Assembly: GCA_036555585.1 (NCBI GenBank)
Contig: DATBLE010000024.1
Coordinates: forward strand, 1 to 64,000
Origin: DATBLE01 sp036555585
GTDB taxonomy: Bacteria > Actinomycetota > Thermoleophilia > Gaiellales > Gaiellaceae
Reading direction: 5' to 3'
Length of the DNA: 64,000 bases
Shown here: in pieces, positions 50,583 through 58,989 of the stretch
Layout of the letters: the number at the start of each line of letters is the position of its first letter
Numbering within the stretch: the stretch's first letter is position 1
Notes under the pieces: generated by a model
Seen by the model: only the letters and a program-made list of their open reading frames with translations
What the model was told of the DNA's origin: nothing
Databases searched by the model: none
Made by a program: the position numbers and the translations under genes

Positions 50583-52057
50583 GGCTCTAGTCTCCCCCAG
50601 CCGCCGCCGCCCGGCGTCTCGACCGTGACCACGTCCCCGGCGGCGAGCCCGCGCGTCGCCTTCGCGGGCACCACCTCGCCGTTCACGAGGTTCCGGCCCG
50701 GCCGTCCCGGCCCGCCGCCCTCGAGGCCCTGCGGAGCGTGGCGCCGCCGGTCGGTGACCAGCGAGAGCGTCGCCGGCTCGAGCACGCGCAGCTCCCGGAC
50801 GATCCCGTCCCCGCCGCGGTGGCGGCCGTCCCCGCCCGAGCCGTCCAGCAGCTCGTAGCGCTCGACCCGCATCGGGAAGTCGAGCTCGAGCGCCTCGATC
50901 GGGGTGTTCAGCGTGTTCGACATGCCGACGTGGACGCCGGACGGGCCGTCGCCGCGCGACGAGGCGCCCTGGCCGCCGCCCAGCGTCTCGTAGTAGGTCC
51001 AGGCCGAGGTGCCGATCACCGTGTTGTTCATCGTCCCCTGGCCCTGGGCGGGGACGTCGCTTGCCCGGGCGAGCGCGAGCAACACGGTGTCGGCGACCCG
51101 CTGGCTGGTCTCCGTGTTTCCCGCGACCACGGCCGAGGGGTGTCTCGCGTCGACGAACGAGCCTTCCGGCGCCCTGATGTCGAGCGCCGCGAACAGGCCG
51201 TGGTTGACCGGGACCTCGGCGCCGAGCGCGACTTTCACGGCGAAGATGCACGCCGCGCGGGTGACGGCGAGCGGCGCGTTGACGTTCGCGGCGACGGCCG
51301 GAGAGGTTCCCTCGAAGTCGATCTCGATCCGGTCGCCTGCAACCGTGACGGCGACCCTGATCGGGACGTCGACCTCGAGCTCGACCTCGCCGGCGGCCTC
51401 GTAGCGACCGTCGGGCAGGCGCGCGATCGCCTCCCGGGCGCGCCGCTCCGCGTACGCGATCACGGCGTCGAACGCCTCGTCGAGCGGAAGCCGCAGCTCG
51501 GCGAGCCGCCGCTCGGCGAGGCGGTTGGCGGCGACCTGGGCGGCGAGGTCGGCGCGGCGGATCTCCGGCGTGCGGACGTTCGCGAGCAGGATCTGCTCCA
51601 CCTCTTCGGTCAGCCGCACCGGCGGGACGATCAACCCTTCCTGCCAGATCGACGTCGACGCTGCCGGCAGCGAGCCCGGCACCATCCCGCCGACGTCCGA
51701 GTGGTGTGCGCGAGAGCAGGCGTAGGCGCGGATCTCGCCGCCGAGCGCGAGCGGCGTGACGAGCGTGATGTCCGGGAGGTGCGAGCCCCCGGCGAACGGG
51801 TCGTTGAGGATCCACGTCTCGCCGGGCTGCGGCCCCCGGGCGATCACGGCCGCGACCGACTCGGGCATCGCGCCGAGGTGCACCGGGATGTGCTCCGCCT
51901 GGGCGACCATCCGCCCGGTCGCGTCGAAGAGCGCGGCGGAGCAGTCGCGCCGCTCCTTGATGTTCGAGGACGAGGCGCTGCGGACGAGCACCGTGCCCAT
52001 CTCCTCGGCGACGCCGGCAAGGGCGGCGTTCGTCACCGACAGCGTCACCGCGTCCAC
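50579..52057 (-). CDS. Hydantoinase B / 5-oxoprolinase beta-type subunit
   Basis: 492-residue HyuB-type subunit, which works with HyuA in ATP-dependent opening of hydantoins, 5-oxoproline or (as acetone carboxylase-like relatives) carboxylation. Blocks include VTLSVTNAALAGVAEEMGTVLVRSA, HIPVHLGAMPESV, NDPFAGGSHLPDITLV and AHHSDVGGMVPGS, plus the glycine-rich end TPGGGGWG. GTG 52057 gives the family N-terminus (DAVTLSV); an alternative GTG at 52048 would give a GTGA overlap. Confidence 0.9.
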   Translation of the reverse strand: MDAVTLSVTNAALAGVAEEMGTVLVRSASSSNIKERRDCSAALFDATGRMVAQAEHIPVHLGAMPESVAAVIARGPQPGETWILNDPFAGGSHLPDITLVTPLALGGEIRAYACSRAHHSDVGGMVPGSLPAASTSIWQEGLIVPPVRLTEEVEQILLANVRTPEIRRADLAAQVAANRLAERRLAELRLPLDEAFDAVIAYAERRAREAIARLPDGRYEAAGEVELEVDVPIRVAVTVAGDRIEIDFEGTSPAVAANVNAPLAVTRAACIFAVKVALGAEVPVNHGLFAALDIRAPEGSFVDARHPSAVVAGNTETSQRVADTVLLALARASDVPAQGQGTMNNTVIGTSAWTYYETLGGGQGASSRGDGPSGVHVGMSNTLNTPIEALELDFPMRVERYELLDGSGGDGRHRGGDGIVRELRVLEPATLSLVTDRRRHAPQGLEGGGPGRPGRNLVNGEVVPAKATRGLAAGDVVTVETPGGGGWGRLEP

Positions 52058-53967
52058 GTGCGCTCCAGGACGAGGGTGCCGGCGGCGTCCGGCGCGCCGG
52101 CCCAGTCTGGCCGGACGAGGCAGGTCGAGCCCGGCAGCTCGACGATCGCGGGCCCGATCACGGCTGCGCCCGGGCCGTGGACGGGCACGTCGAGCCACTC
52201 GCCGTCGACGAACGCCGGGCGGCTGCGCGGCTCCGTGCTCCGTGCCTCGTTCCTCGGCGACGGACGCTCGCGCCGGAGCGTCGCCAGCAGTCGGCGCGTG
52301 ACGATCTCGGGCTCGGCGTCGAGCCGGAAGCCGTACCGGCGCTCGTGCTCCTCGGCCAGGTTCGCCTGCCAGCAGTCGGCGACGACGGTCAACTCGTGCG
52401 ACTGACCCCGGTAGCGCGCGTCGACCAGGCGCTCCGTCTCCGCGCCGGGCAGGTCGCGCGCCGCCGCGGCCTCCATCGCCTCGAACGAGCCGCCGACGTA
52501 GTCGCGCCGCAGATCGGCAGCCGCGAGCCCGAGCGCGCTGAGCACGCCGGAGGCGAGCGGCACGAGTACGCGCTCGACGCCCAGCTCCTCCGCCAGCGAG
52601 CAGGCATGCAGCGGCCCGGCGCCGCCGAAGGCGACCAGAGCGAGCCCGCGCGGGTCGATCCCCCGCTCGACGCTGACGACGCGCAGCGCCCGCGCCATCT
52701 CGGCGTCGACCACCCGAACGACCCCGACCGCGGCAGCCAGGGCTCGTTGCGTCAGGTCCCAGTCTCTGAGACTGGAGGTGGGACGTTCCTGGGACAGCTC
52801 GTCCACAGGGAGCTGCGCCAGCGCTCGCTCGGCGAGCTCCCGGTCGAGCGTCACCTCGCCTCCGAGGACGGCGCCGTCGGCGAGGTAGCCGAGGACGAGG
52901 TTCGCGTCGGTCACGGTCGGCGCCTCCCCGCCCAGGCCGTAGCAGGCAGGTCCCGGACGGGCGCCGGCCGACCGCGGGCCGACCCGGAGCGCACCGCCCT
53001 CGTCGAGCCAAGCGATCGAGCCGCCGCCGGCTCCGATCGTGTGCACGTCGACCATCGGGAAGCGGATGGGCACGCCGGCGACCACGGATTCGGCCGTGAC
53101 CTGGACCTCGCCGCCGAGCACCGCGGCGACGTCGGTGCTCGTGCCGCCCATGTCGAACGTCAGCACGTCGCCGAGCCCGCCCAGGCCGGCGACGAACGCC
53201 GCGCCGACCACGCCCGCCGCCGGCCCGGAGAGGACGCACGCCGCGGGCCGCGCCGCCGCGGTGGCGACGTCGGCCACGCCGCCGGAGGACTGCATCACCA
53301 GCGGCCGGGGCTCGATCGCCTCCAGGTACGCCGACAGGGCGGGCGCCAGGTAGGCGTTCGCGACGGTGGTCGAGCAGCGCTCGTACTCGCGGAACTCCGG
53401 CAGCAGCTCGCACGACAGCGACACCCGGACGCCGGGCAGCGCCGCCCGGAGCGCCGCGCCGACCCGCTGCTCGTGCTCCGGGTGCAGGAACGAGAACAAC
53501 AGGCAGACCGCCACCGCCTCCACCCCTGCCCCGGCGACGGCCTCGACGGCGTCGCGCACCGACGCGTCGTCGAGCGGGACGACCACGCCCTCGGGCCCCA
53601 TCCGCTCGCGAACCACGAACCGCAGCTCGCGGGGGACGAGCGGTGCCGGCTTTCCCGCTGCCAGGTCGTAGAGCGACGCGCGGTCCTGCCGGCCGATCTC
53701 GAGCACGTCGCGGAACCCCTCCGTGGTGACCAGCGCAATGCGGGCGCCGCGGCGCTCGAGCAGGGCGTTGGTCGCGACCGTCGTTCCGTGCGCGAGCACG
53801 CCGACTGCAGCCGCGTCGAGGCCGGCGGCGGCGAGCGCCGCCGAGATCCCGCTGGCCTGCGCGCCCGGCACCGACGGCACCTTGGCCGTGACCAGCCGGC
53901 CGTCGACCAGCGCGACGAGATCCGTGAACGTGCCGCCCACGTCGACGCCGACCGAGATACCTCCCAT
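52045..53967 (-). CDS. Hydantoinase A / 5-oxoprolinase alpha-type subunit
   Basis: 640-residue ATPase subunit with the ASKHA-type phosphate loop VGVDVGGTFTDLV, HGTTVATNALLERRGARIALVTTEGF, the FDMGGTSTDVA second phosphate motif and metal His in MVDVHTIGAGGGS. Residues about 397-413 (SQERPTSSLRDWDLTQ) look like an insertion; they are encoded by a perfect CCAGTCTC/GAGACTGG palindrome. Divergent from formate-THF ligase across only 36 nt, with a TATCCT hexamer about 15 nt from the ATG. Confidence 0.9.
   Translation of the reverse strand: MGGISVGVDVGGTFTDLVALVDGRLVTAKVPSVPGAQASGISAALAAAGLDAAAVGVLAHGTTVATNALLERRGARIALVTTEGFRDVLEIGRQDRASLYDLAAGKPAPLVPRELRFVVRERMGPEGVVVPLDDASVRDAVEAVAGAGVEAVAVCLLFSFLHPEHEQRVGAALRAALPGVRVSLSCELLPEFREYERCSTTVANAYLAPALSAYLEAIEPRPLVMQSSGGVADVATAAARPAACVLSGPAAGVVGAAFVAGLGGLGDVLTFDMGGTSTDVAAVLGGEVQVTAESVVAGVPIRFPMVDVHTIGAGGGSIAWLDEGGALRVGPRSAGARPGPACYGLGGEAPTVTDANLVLGYLADGAVLGGEVTLDRELAERALAQLPVDELSQERPTSSLRDWDLTQRALAAAVGVVRVVDAEMARALRVVSVERGIDPRGLALVAFGGAGPLHACSLAEELGVERVLVPLASGVLSALGLAAADLRRDYVGGSFEAMEAAAARDLPGAETERLVDARYRGQSHELTVVADCWQANLAEEHERRYGFRLDAEPEIVTRRLLATLRRERPSPRNEARSTEPRSRPAFVDGEWLDVPVHGPGAAVIGPAIVELPGSTCLVRPDWAGAPDAAGTLVLERTWTR
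52759..52775. repeat. CCAGTCTC-T-GAGACTGG palindrome inserted in hyuA
   Basis: Perfect 17-nt palindrome, flanked by GTCCC and GGGAC half-sites on both sides (about 52756-52795). It keeps the hyuA frame open and encodes residues that do not fit the family alignment pattern. A third palindrome family in this window, again inside a coding sequence. Confidence 0.7.
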
Positions 53968-54003
53968 CGAGCAATCTTCCCGAGGATAGGCTTGCTGCGG
54001 CAA

Positions 54004-55674
54004 ATGGCCACCACCAAGATGCCCTCCAGCCTCGAGATCGCCCAGCAGGCGACGCTGCGGCCGATCGCCGAGCTCGCGGCCGAGATCGGCCTCGAGGACG
54101 ACGAGGTCGACCTCTACGGCAAGTACAAGGCCAAGGTCGACCTCTCCGTGCTCGACCGGCTCCGCGACAGGCCCGACGCCAAGCTGATCGGAGTCACCGC
54201 GATCACGCCGACGAAGGCGGGCGAGGGGAAGACGACGACCGCGGTCAGCCTCACCGAGGGCCTGGGCGCGATCGGCAAGAGCCCGGTGCTCTGCCTGCGC
54301 GAGGCCTCGCTCGGTCCGGTGTTCGGGATCAAGGGCGGCGCCGCCGGCGGCGGCTACGCGCAGGTCGTCCCGATGGAGGACCTGAACCTCCACTTCACCG
54401 GCGACATCCACGCGATCGGCGCCGCCAACAACCTGCTCTCGGCGATGCTCGAGGCGCACATCCTCCACGGCAACGAGCTCGGCATCGACCCGCTCACGGT
54501 GAGCTGGCGGCGGTGCATGGACATGAACGACCGGGCGCTGCGCCAGGTCGTCCTCGGCCTCGGCGGACGCGCCAACGGCTACGTCCGGGAGACCGGGTTC
54601 GACATCACCGCCGCCTCGGAGGTGATGGCGATCACGGCGGTCGCCCGCGACCTGTTCGACCTGCGCAAGCGGCTGGGCGCAATCACGGTCGCCTACACCT
54701 GGGACGGGGAGCCGGTCACCGCCGAGCAGCTGAAGGCGGCAGGTGCGATGACCGTCCTGCTCAAGGACGCGATCAAGCCCAACCTCGTCCAGACGCTCGA
54801 GGGCCAGCCGGCCTTCATCCACTGCGGCCCGTTCGCGAACATCGCGCACGGGAACTCGTCGCTGGTCGCCGACCTCGTCGGCCTCAAGCTCGGCGACTAC
54901 GTCGTGACCGAGTCGGGCTTCGGCGCCGACATGGGGATGGAGAAGTTCCTCGACATCGTCTGCCGGGTCGGGAACATCGCGCCGAGCGCGATCCTGCTCG
55001 TCGCCACGGTGCGGGCGCTGAAGCACCACGGCGACGACGCCGAAGGCGGGGTCGAGGCGGTCGAGCGCGGCGCGGCCAACCTCGAGCGCCACATCGGGAT
55101 CGTCAAGGAGTTCGGGCTGAAGGCGGTGGTGGCGGTCAACAAGATGCCGGGCGACACCGACGACGAGATCGCCGCCGTCAGGCGGCTCGCGCTCGAGCTC
55201 GGCGCCCACGCCGCCGCGGTCAACACCGCGTTCGAGGACGGCGGCGACGGCGCCCGCGAGCTCGCAGAGGCGGTCGTCGACGCGGCCGAGAAGCCGAACG
55301 CCTTCGAGCCCGTCTACCCGCTGGATGCGCCGATCGTGGACAAGATCGAGGCGATCGCGAAGCGCGTGTACGGCGCCGACGGGATCTTCCTCCTGCCCGC
55401 GGCCGAGAACGACGTCAAGCGCTTCACCGAGCAGGGGCTCGACGGGGTGCCGATCTGCATGGCGAAGACGCATCTCTCGCTTTCGCACGACCCGGCTCTC
55501 GCGGGGGCGCCGACCGGCTTCACGGTGCCCGTGCGCGCGGTGCGCGCCTACACCGGCGCCGGCTGGCTCGTCGCGCTCTGCGGCGACATGCAGACGATGC
55601 CCGGCCTCTCGGCCTCGCCGGCCGCGTTCAACGTCGACATCGACGAGAACGGCCGCACCGTCGGCCTCTTTTGA
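54004..55674 (+). CDS. fhs: Formate-tetrahydrofolate ligase
   Basis: 556-residue one-carbon enzyme forming 10-formyl-THF from formate, THF and ATP. P-loop-like TPTKAGEGKTTT near residue 67, ASLGPVFGIKGGAAGGGYAQVVPMEDLNLHFTGD-type core in pieces (LNLHFTGDIHAI), the ESGFGADMGMEKF block and KPNLVQTLEG. ATG 54004 sits 11 nt after TAGGCT (53987-53992). Its stop overlaps the next start (TGATG). Confidence 0.96.
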   Translation: MATTKMPSSLEIAQQATLRPIAELAAEIGLEDDEVDLYGKYKAKVDLSVLDRLRDRPDAKLIGVTAITPTKAGEGKTTTAVSLTEGLGAIGKSPVLCLREASLGPVFGIKGGAAGGGYAQVVPMEDLNLHFTGDIHAIGAANNLLSAMLEAHILHGNELGIDPLTVSWRRCMDMNDRALRQVVLGLGGRANGYVRETGFDITAASEVMAITAVARDLFDLRKRLGAITVAYTWDGEPVTAEQLKAAGAMTVLLKDAIKPNLVQTLEGQPAFIHCGPFANIAHGNSSLVADLVGLKLGDYVVTESGFGADMGMEKFLDIVCRVGNIAPSAILLVATVRALKHHGDDAEGGVEAVERGAANLERHIGIVKEFGLKAVVAVNKMPGDTDDEIAAVRRLALELGAHAAAVNTAFEDGGDGARELAEAVVDAAEKPNAFEPVYPLDAPIVDKIEAIAKRVYGADGIFLLPAAENDVKRFTEQGLDGVPICMAKTHLSLSHDPALAGAPTGFTVPVRAVRAYTGAGWLVALCGDMQTMPGLSASPAAFNVDIDENGRTVGLF

Positions 55675-56120
55675 TGAGCTCGGAGAGGGAGCCGCTTCCG
55701 GCGGGTCCCGCGATCGTCAGAACGGTGGAGCTGGCCGCCGGCCTCGCCCTCCTGACGGCTCGCGTCGCCGGCCGAGGCGATCTCGTCGCACGGGCCGAGG
55801 CGCTCGCGCGCGACGCGGCGCCGCTCGGAGCCGCCGACGCCGCCGCCTACCGCGAGTTCCTGGCGTCCCGCTCGGACGAGTCGCGCGCGCGGACGATCGA
55901 GCTCCCGCTGCGCATGGCAGAGCTCGCCGCCGACGCCGCCGAGCTGGCGGCGGAAGCGGCGGCGTCGACGCAGCGGGCCGCCTCGGGCGACGCGAAGGCG
56001 GGCGTCCTGCTCGCCGAGGCCGCGGCCCGCGCCGCCGCGCTGCTCGTTCGCGTGAACGGGGGCGGTGACGCGGCCGCTGCCGCTACCGGTCGCGCTGCGC
56101 GCGCAGCCGGTCGGCTGTGA
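55674..56120 (+). CDS. Formimidotetrahydrofolate cyclodeaminase-like protein
   Basis: 148-residue helical, alanine-rich protein resembling the cyclodeaminase/cyclohydrolase (FTCD C-terminal) family: AIVRTVELAAGLALLTARV, RDAAPLGAADAAAYREFLASR and the late AKAGVLLAEAAARAAALLVRVN. It is shorter than typical (~200 residues). Coupling to fhs supports a folate one-carbon role (methenyl-THF formation). Its last 38 nt overlap the convergent Clp-N gene. Confidence 0.65.
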   Translation: MSSEREPLPAGPAIVRTVELAAGLALLTARVAGRGDLVARAEALARDAAPLGAADAAAYREFLASRSDESRARTIELPLRMAELAADAAELAAEAAASTQRAASGDAKAGVLLAEAAARAAALLVRVNGGGDAAAAATGRAARAAGRL

Positions 56121-56766
56121 CGCCGAGCGAGCGAAGCACCTCGCCGCCGACCCCGCGCGAGTCGGAGACGAGAGCGAGCAGGATGTCCTCGACGCCGAAC
56201 TGCTCGCGGCCGGCGTCGACCGCGTCGTTCAGCGCCGCCTCCAGCACGCGCTTCGCCCGCGGCGTGAACGGCCGCGGCATGCCCTCGATCCACGACTCGT
56301 CGCCCTCGCCGATCCGCTCGACCACCTGCTTGCGGGCGGCGTCGTAGTCGACGTCGACGCCCCCGAGCCTGATGATCGCCAGCATCAGGTGCTCGGTGCC
56401 GAGGTACGCGTGCTTCAGCGAGTCGGCCTCCTTCTGCGCCTCGACCATCGCCTCGCGGGCACCGTCGTCGAAGCGGGCGATGAACGCCTGGCGGCGCCCC
56501 CGGCCGTGCCGGCGGTGACGCCAGCCGCGGCCGGCCCAGGGCGGCGGACCTCCCGGCGGCCCGGCAGGGCCGTCGACGATCTGGTGGACGCGCTGGTGTG
56601 AGAGCTCGAGCGCCTCGGCGATCTCGCGGAGCGACCCGCCGGCGGCGTGGAGCTTCTTGATCGCATGGTGGTAGTCCACGCGTGCATGTGCTGTCTGGCT
56701 CTCGAGGTCGACGAGGCGCTGGCGCACCTCTCTCGCCTCGGCCAGAACGGTTTCGTCTAGTGTCAT
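56083..56766 (-). CDS. HTH plus Clp N-terminal repeat domain protein
   Basis: 227-residue protein. An N-terminal coiled region with a helix-turn-helix (GSLREIAEALELSHQRVHQIVDG, about residues 39-61) is joined by a Gly/Pro/Arg-rich linker to a Clp_N substrate-adaptor domain (LKHAYLGTEHLMLAIIRLGG; FTPRAKRVLEAALNDAVDAG; FGVEDILLALVSD). No AAA ATPase module. In actinobacteria such fusions are thought to be regulators or adaptors. The ATG lies 8 nt from TAGACT within a dense array of GTCTA/TAGAC boxes, suggesting self-regulation. Confidence 0.82.
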   Translation of the reverse strand: MTLDETVLAEAREVRQRLVDLESQTAHARVDYHHAIKKLHAAGGSLREIAEALELSHQRVHQIVDGPAGPPGGPPPWAGRGWRHRRHGRGRRQAFIARFDDGAREAMVEAQKEADSLKHAYLGTEHLMLAIIRLGGVDVDYDAARKQVVERIGEGDESWIEGMPRPFTPRAKRVLEAALNDAVDAGREQFGVEDILLALVSDSRGVGGEVLRSLGVTADRLRAQRDR

Positions 56767-56808
56767 AGACGTCGAGTCTACTAGACAGCCGTCTATCTGT
56801 CTAGACGG
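56767..56808. promoter_or_regulatory. Array of GTCTA/TAGAC boxes, candidate operator of the HTH-Clp gene
   Basis: GTCTA-C-TAGAC (56776-56786) and CCGTCTA-N6-TAGACGG (56789-56808) are back-to-back palindromes; GTCTAGAC also occurs at 56799-56806 and a single AGAC at 56767. The boxes cover the TAGACT promoter hexamer (56775-56780) of the HTH-Clp gene and the stop codon of the EamA gene behind it. Confidence 0.6.
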
Positions 56809-57616
56809 CGAGCAGCACGACGCCGGCGACGACGGCCGCCGCCCCGGCCGTGCGCCAGCCCGTGACCCGCTCGTGGAGCATCGCCGCCGCCAGGACGACC
56901 GCGAACAGCACGCTCGTCTCGCGGACGGCCGCGACGGGCGCCGCCGGGGCGAGCCGGAGCGCATAGAGGGTGAGTGCGTACGGGGCGAGCGTCAGCGGCG
57001 CGATCAGGACCGTCTCGCGCCGGAAGCCCGCTCTCAGCGCGGCCGGCCCGCGACGGAACGCGACCACTGCGGCCGACAGCAGCGCGGGGCCGACCATCAC
57101 CGCCTCGAGGTAGGCGAGCGGGTCGGCAAGCGTGACGCCGGTGTTGTCGACGAGCGTGTAGCCGGCGATCGTGGCCGCGATCGTGAGGCCGAAGACCGTT
57201 CCCGCCCGGTCGGGCCGCCGCCCGCGGACGAGCAGGATGCCGGCGCCGACAGCGCAGACGCCGAGCGCCTGCCGCCACGACGTCGAGGCGCCGAGCGCGA
57301 CGGCGGCGACGACCAGGACGAGGACGGGCGCGAGCCCGCGGGCGATCGGATAGAAGACCGAGAGCGCGGCATGCGCGTACGCGGCGCCGAGCAGCAGCAC
57401 GTAGGCGAGCTCGAAGCCGGCGCTCGCGGCCACGTACTTCCAGGCGCCGGGCTCGACCCGCCACCGGGCGGCCGCGACCGGGGCCCAGATCGCGACCGCC
57501 ACGCAGAATGCCGCCGCCGTCGCCGCCTGCGGGTCGCGCGTGCGGGCCAGCAGGACGTTCCAGAGCGCGTGCAGCACCGCCGCGCCCAGCGCGAGCGCGA
57601 ATGCATCCGCGGGCAC
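56801..57616 (-). CDS. EamA/DMT family transporter
   Basis: 271-residue protein with about ten membrane helices in two EamA halves (FALALGAAVLHALWNVLLA opens the first; GLTIAATIAGYTLVDNTGV opens the second). GTG 57616 overlaps the DAO oxidoreductase stop by one base (TAGTG), so it belongs to the same transcript. Possibly exports or imports an amine or amino acid related to that oxidase. Confidence 0.86.
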   Translation of the reverse strand: MPADAFALALGAAVLHALWNVLLARTRDPQAATAAAFCVAVAIWAPVAAARWRVEPGAWKYVAASAGFELAYVLLLGAAYAHAALSVFYPIARGLAPVLVLVVAAVALGASTSWRQALGVCAVGAGILLVRGRRPDRAGTVFGLTIAATIAGYTLVDNTGVTLADPLAYLEAVMVGPALLSAAVVAFRRGPAALRAGFRRETVLIAPLTLAPYALTLYALRLAPAAPVAAVRETSVLFAVVLAAAMLHERVTGWRTAGAAAVVAGVVLLAV

Positions 57617-58971
57617 TACCTCGTCCCGATCCGCAGCCCGAGGACGCGCGGGAGGGCGGCGATGCCGCGGGCGGCGAGCGACGGCCTGCGCCCGGCCTCG
57701 TCGGCCGCCTCGACCGAGAGGATCGCGCGGCGCACGAGCGCGCCGCCGAGATGGCGAACGGGCTCCGGCGGCAACCGCGGCGGGACGCGGCCGGCAAGCG
57801 GGAGGCGCGACCATTCGTCGTCCGAGCCGAGAACGAGCGAGGCGAGGATCTGGCCGCCCAGCCAACTGGGGCCGACGCCGTTTCCCGAGTAGCCGGCCCC
57901 GTAGTGGATGCGGGTCCCGGCCAACGTGCCGAAGAAGGGGAGCTGGTCGCTGGAGACGTCGATCGGGCCGCCCCACGCCCGCTCCACACGCGCGGCCGCG
58001 AGCGCAGGCAGCAGCCGCCTCAGCCCCTGCTCCGCCCGCGCGACCGTCGGCTCGTCGTCGAAGAAACGGGCGTCGATGCGGCCCGCACGGCCGATCGGGC
58101 CCGAGCCCGAGCCCATCAGCACGCGCCCGTCCGGTGTCGTCCGGAAGTAGTGGACGAACATGCGGCCGTCGACGATCGCCTCGCCGCCGGTCCAGCCGAT
58201 CTCGGCCAGGAGCTCGGGCACCGGCTCGGTGAGCACGACGTAGCTCCCGAACGGCGACAGCGCGCGGCTCGCCGGGGGCCAGCCGCTCATCCAGGCATTC
58301 GCGGCGACGACGATCTCCGGAGCGCGGAGCCGCCCACGCGCGGTCGCGACCTGCCCGGGACGGATCGACGTGACCCGGGAGCGCTCGTGCAGCCCCACCC
58401 TGGCGGCGACCGCGGCCCGGCGCAGCGCACGGACGAGGCGGCCCGGCTGGACGGTGGCCGCGTCGGGGAACCGGACGCCCCGGCGGAAGACCGGCGAGAT
58501 GCCCGGCTGCTCGACCAAGACGGCCCGCTCCGGCGCTCCGAGCTCGGCCGCGGCGCGAACCGCCTCCTCCACTGCAGCGTCCTGGGCGGGCGTGGTCGAG
58601 ACCTCCACCATGCCGCCGCGGCGCAGCCAGACGTCCTCGCCGAGCGCCTCGATCGCGTCGAGCGCACCCACGGAGGCGCGCGCGAGGGCGAGCGCCGCCT
58701 CGTCGCCGAGGCGCGAGCGGACGCGCGGCAGCGCACACCAGTACGTCTCGAGGAAGCCGCCGTTGCGCCCGCTGGGCCCGTAGCCGACGTGCTCGGCCTC
58801 GAGCACGGTGACGCGCAGCGCCGGCTCGCGGCGCTTCAGCTCGATCGCGGTCCAGAGCCCCGTGTACCCGCCGCCGACGATCGCCACGTCGGCCTCGGCC
58901 TCGCCGGAGAGCGGCTCCGCCGCGGGATCGGGCGGCGCCTCGTCCAGCCACCAGGGCACGCGGGTCAGCAC
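57616..58971 (-). CDS. FAD-dependent amine/amino acid oxidoreductase (DAO family, PuuB-like)
   Basis: 451-residue DAO-fold flavoenzyme. FAD-binding VAIVGGGYTGLWTAIELKRR, the hallmark GPSGRNGGFLETYW seen in gamma-glutamylputrescine oxidases, and C-terminal YGAGYSGNGVGPSWLGG. Oxidises an amine or amino acid to an imine. GTG 58971 is separated by only 18 nt from the divergent aminotransferase start, with which it probably shares substrate and regulation. Confidence 0.88.
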   Translation of the reverse strand: MLTRVPWWLDEAPPDPAAEPLSGEAEADVAIVGGGYTGLWTAIELKRREPALRVTVLEAEHVGYGPSGRNGGFLETYWCALPRVRSRLGDEAALALARASVGALDAIEALGEDVWLRRGGMVEVSTTPAQDAAVEEAVRAAAELGAPERAVLVEQPGISPVFRRGVRFPDAATVQPGRLVRALRRAAVAARVGLHERSRVTSIRPGQVATARGRLRAPEIVVAANAWMSGWPPASRALSPFGSYVVLTEPVPELLAEIGWTGGEAIVDGRMFVHYFRTTPDGRVLMGSGSGPIGRAGRIDARFFDDEPTVARAEQGLRRLLPALAAARVERAWGGPIDVSSDQLPFFGTLAGTRIHYGAGYSGNGVGPSWLGGQILASLVLGSDDEWSRLPLAGRVPPRLPPEPVRHLGGALVRRAILSVEAADEAGRRPSLAARGIAALPRVLGLRIGTR

Positions 58972-58989
58972 GCCGATAGCATCGCCCAG
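58972..58989. promoter_or_regulatory. 18-nt divergent promoter with a shared -10 element
   Basis: The core ATAGCAT (58976-58982) reads TAGCAT on the plus strand, 7 nt before ATG 58990, and TGCTAT on the minus strand, 4 nt before GTG 58971. Both genes would be leaderless and driven from one symmetric element. Confidence 0.55.
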
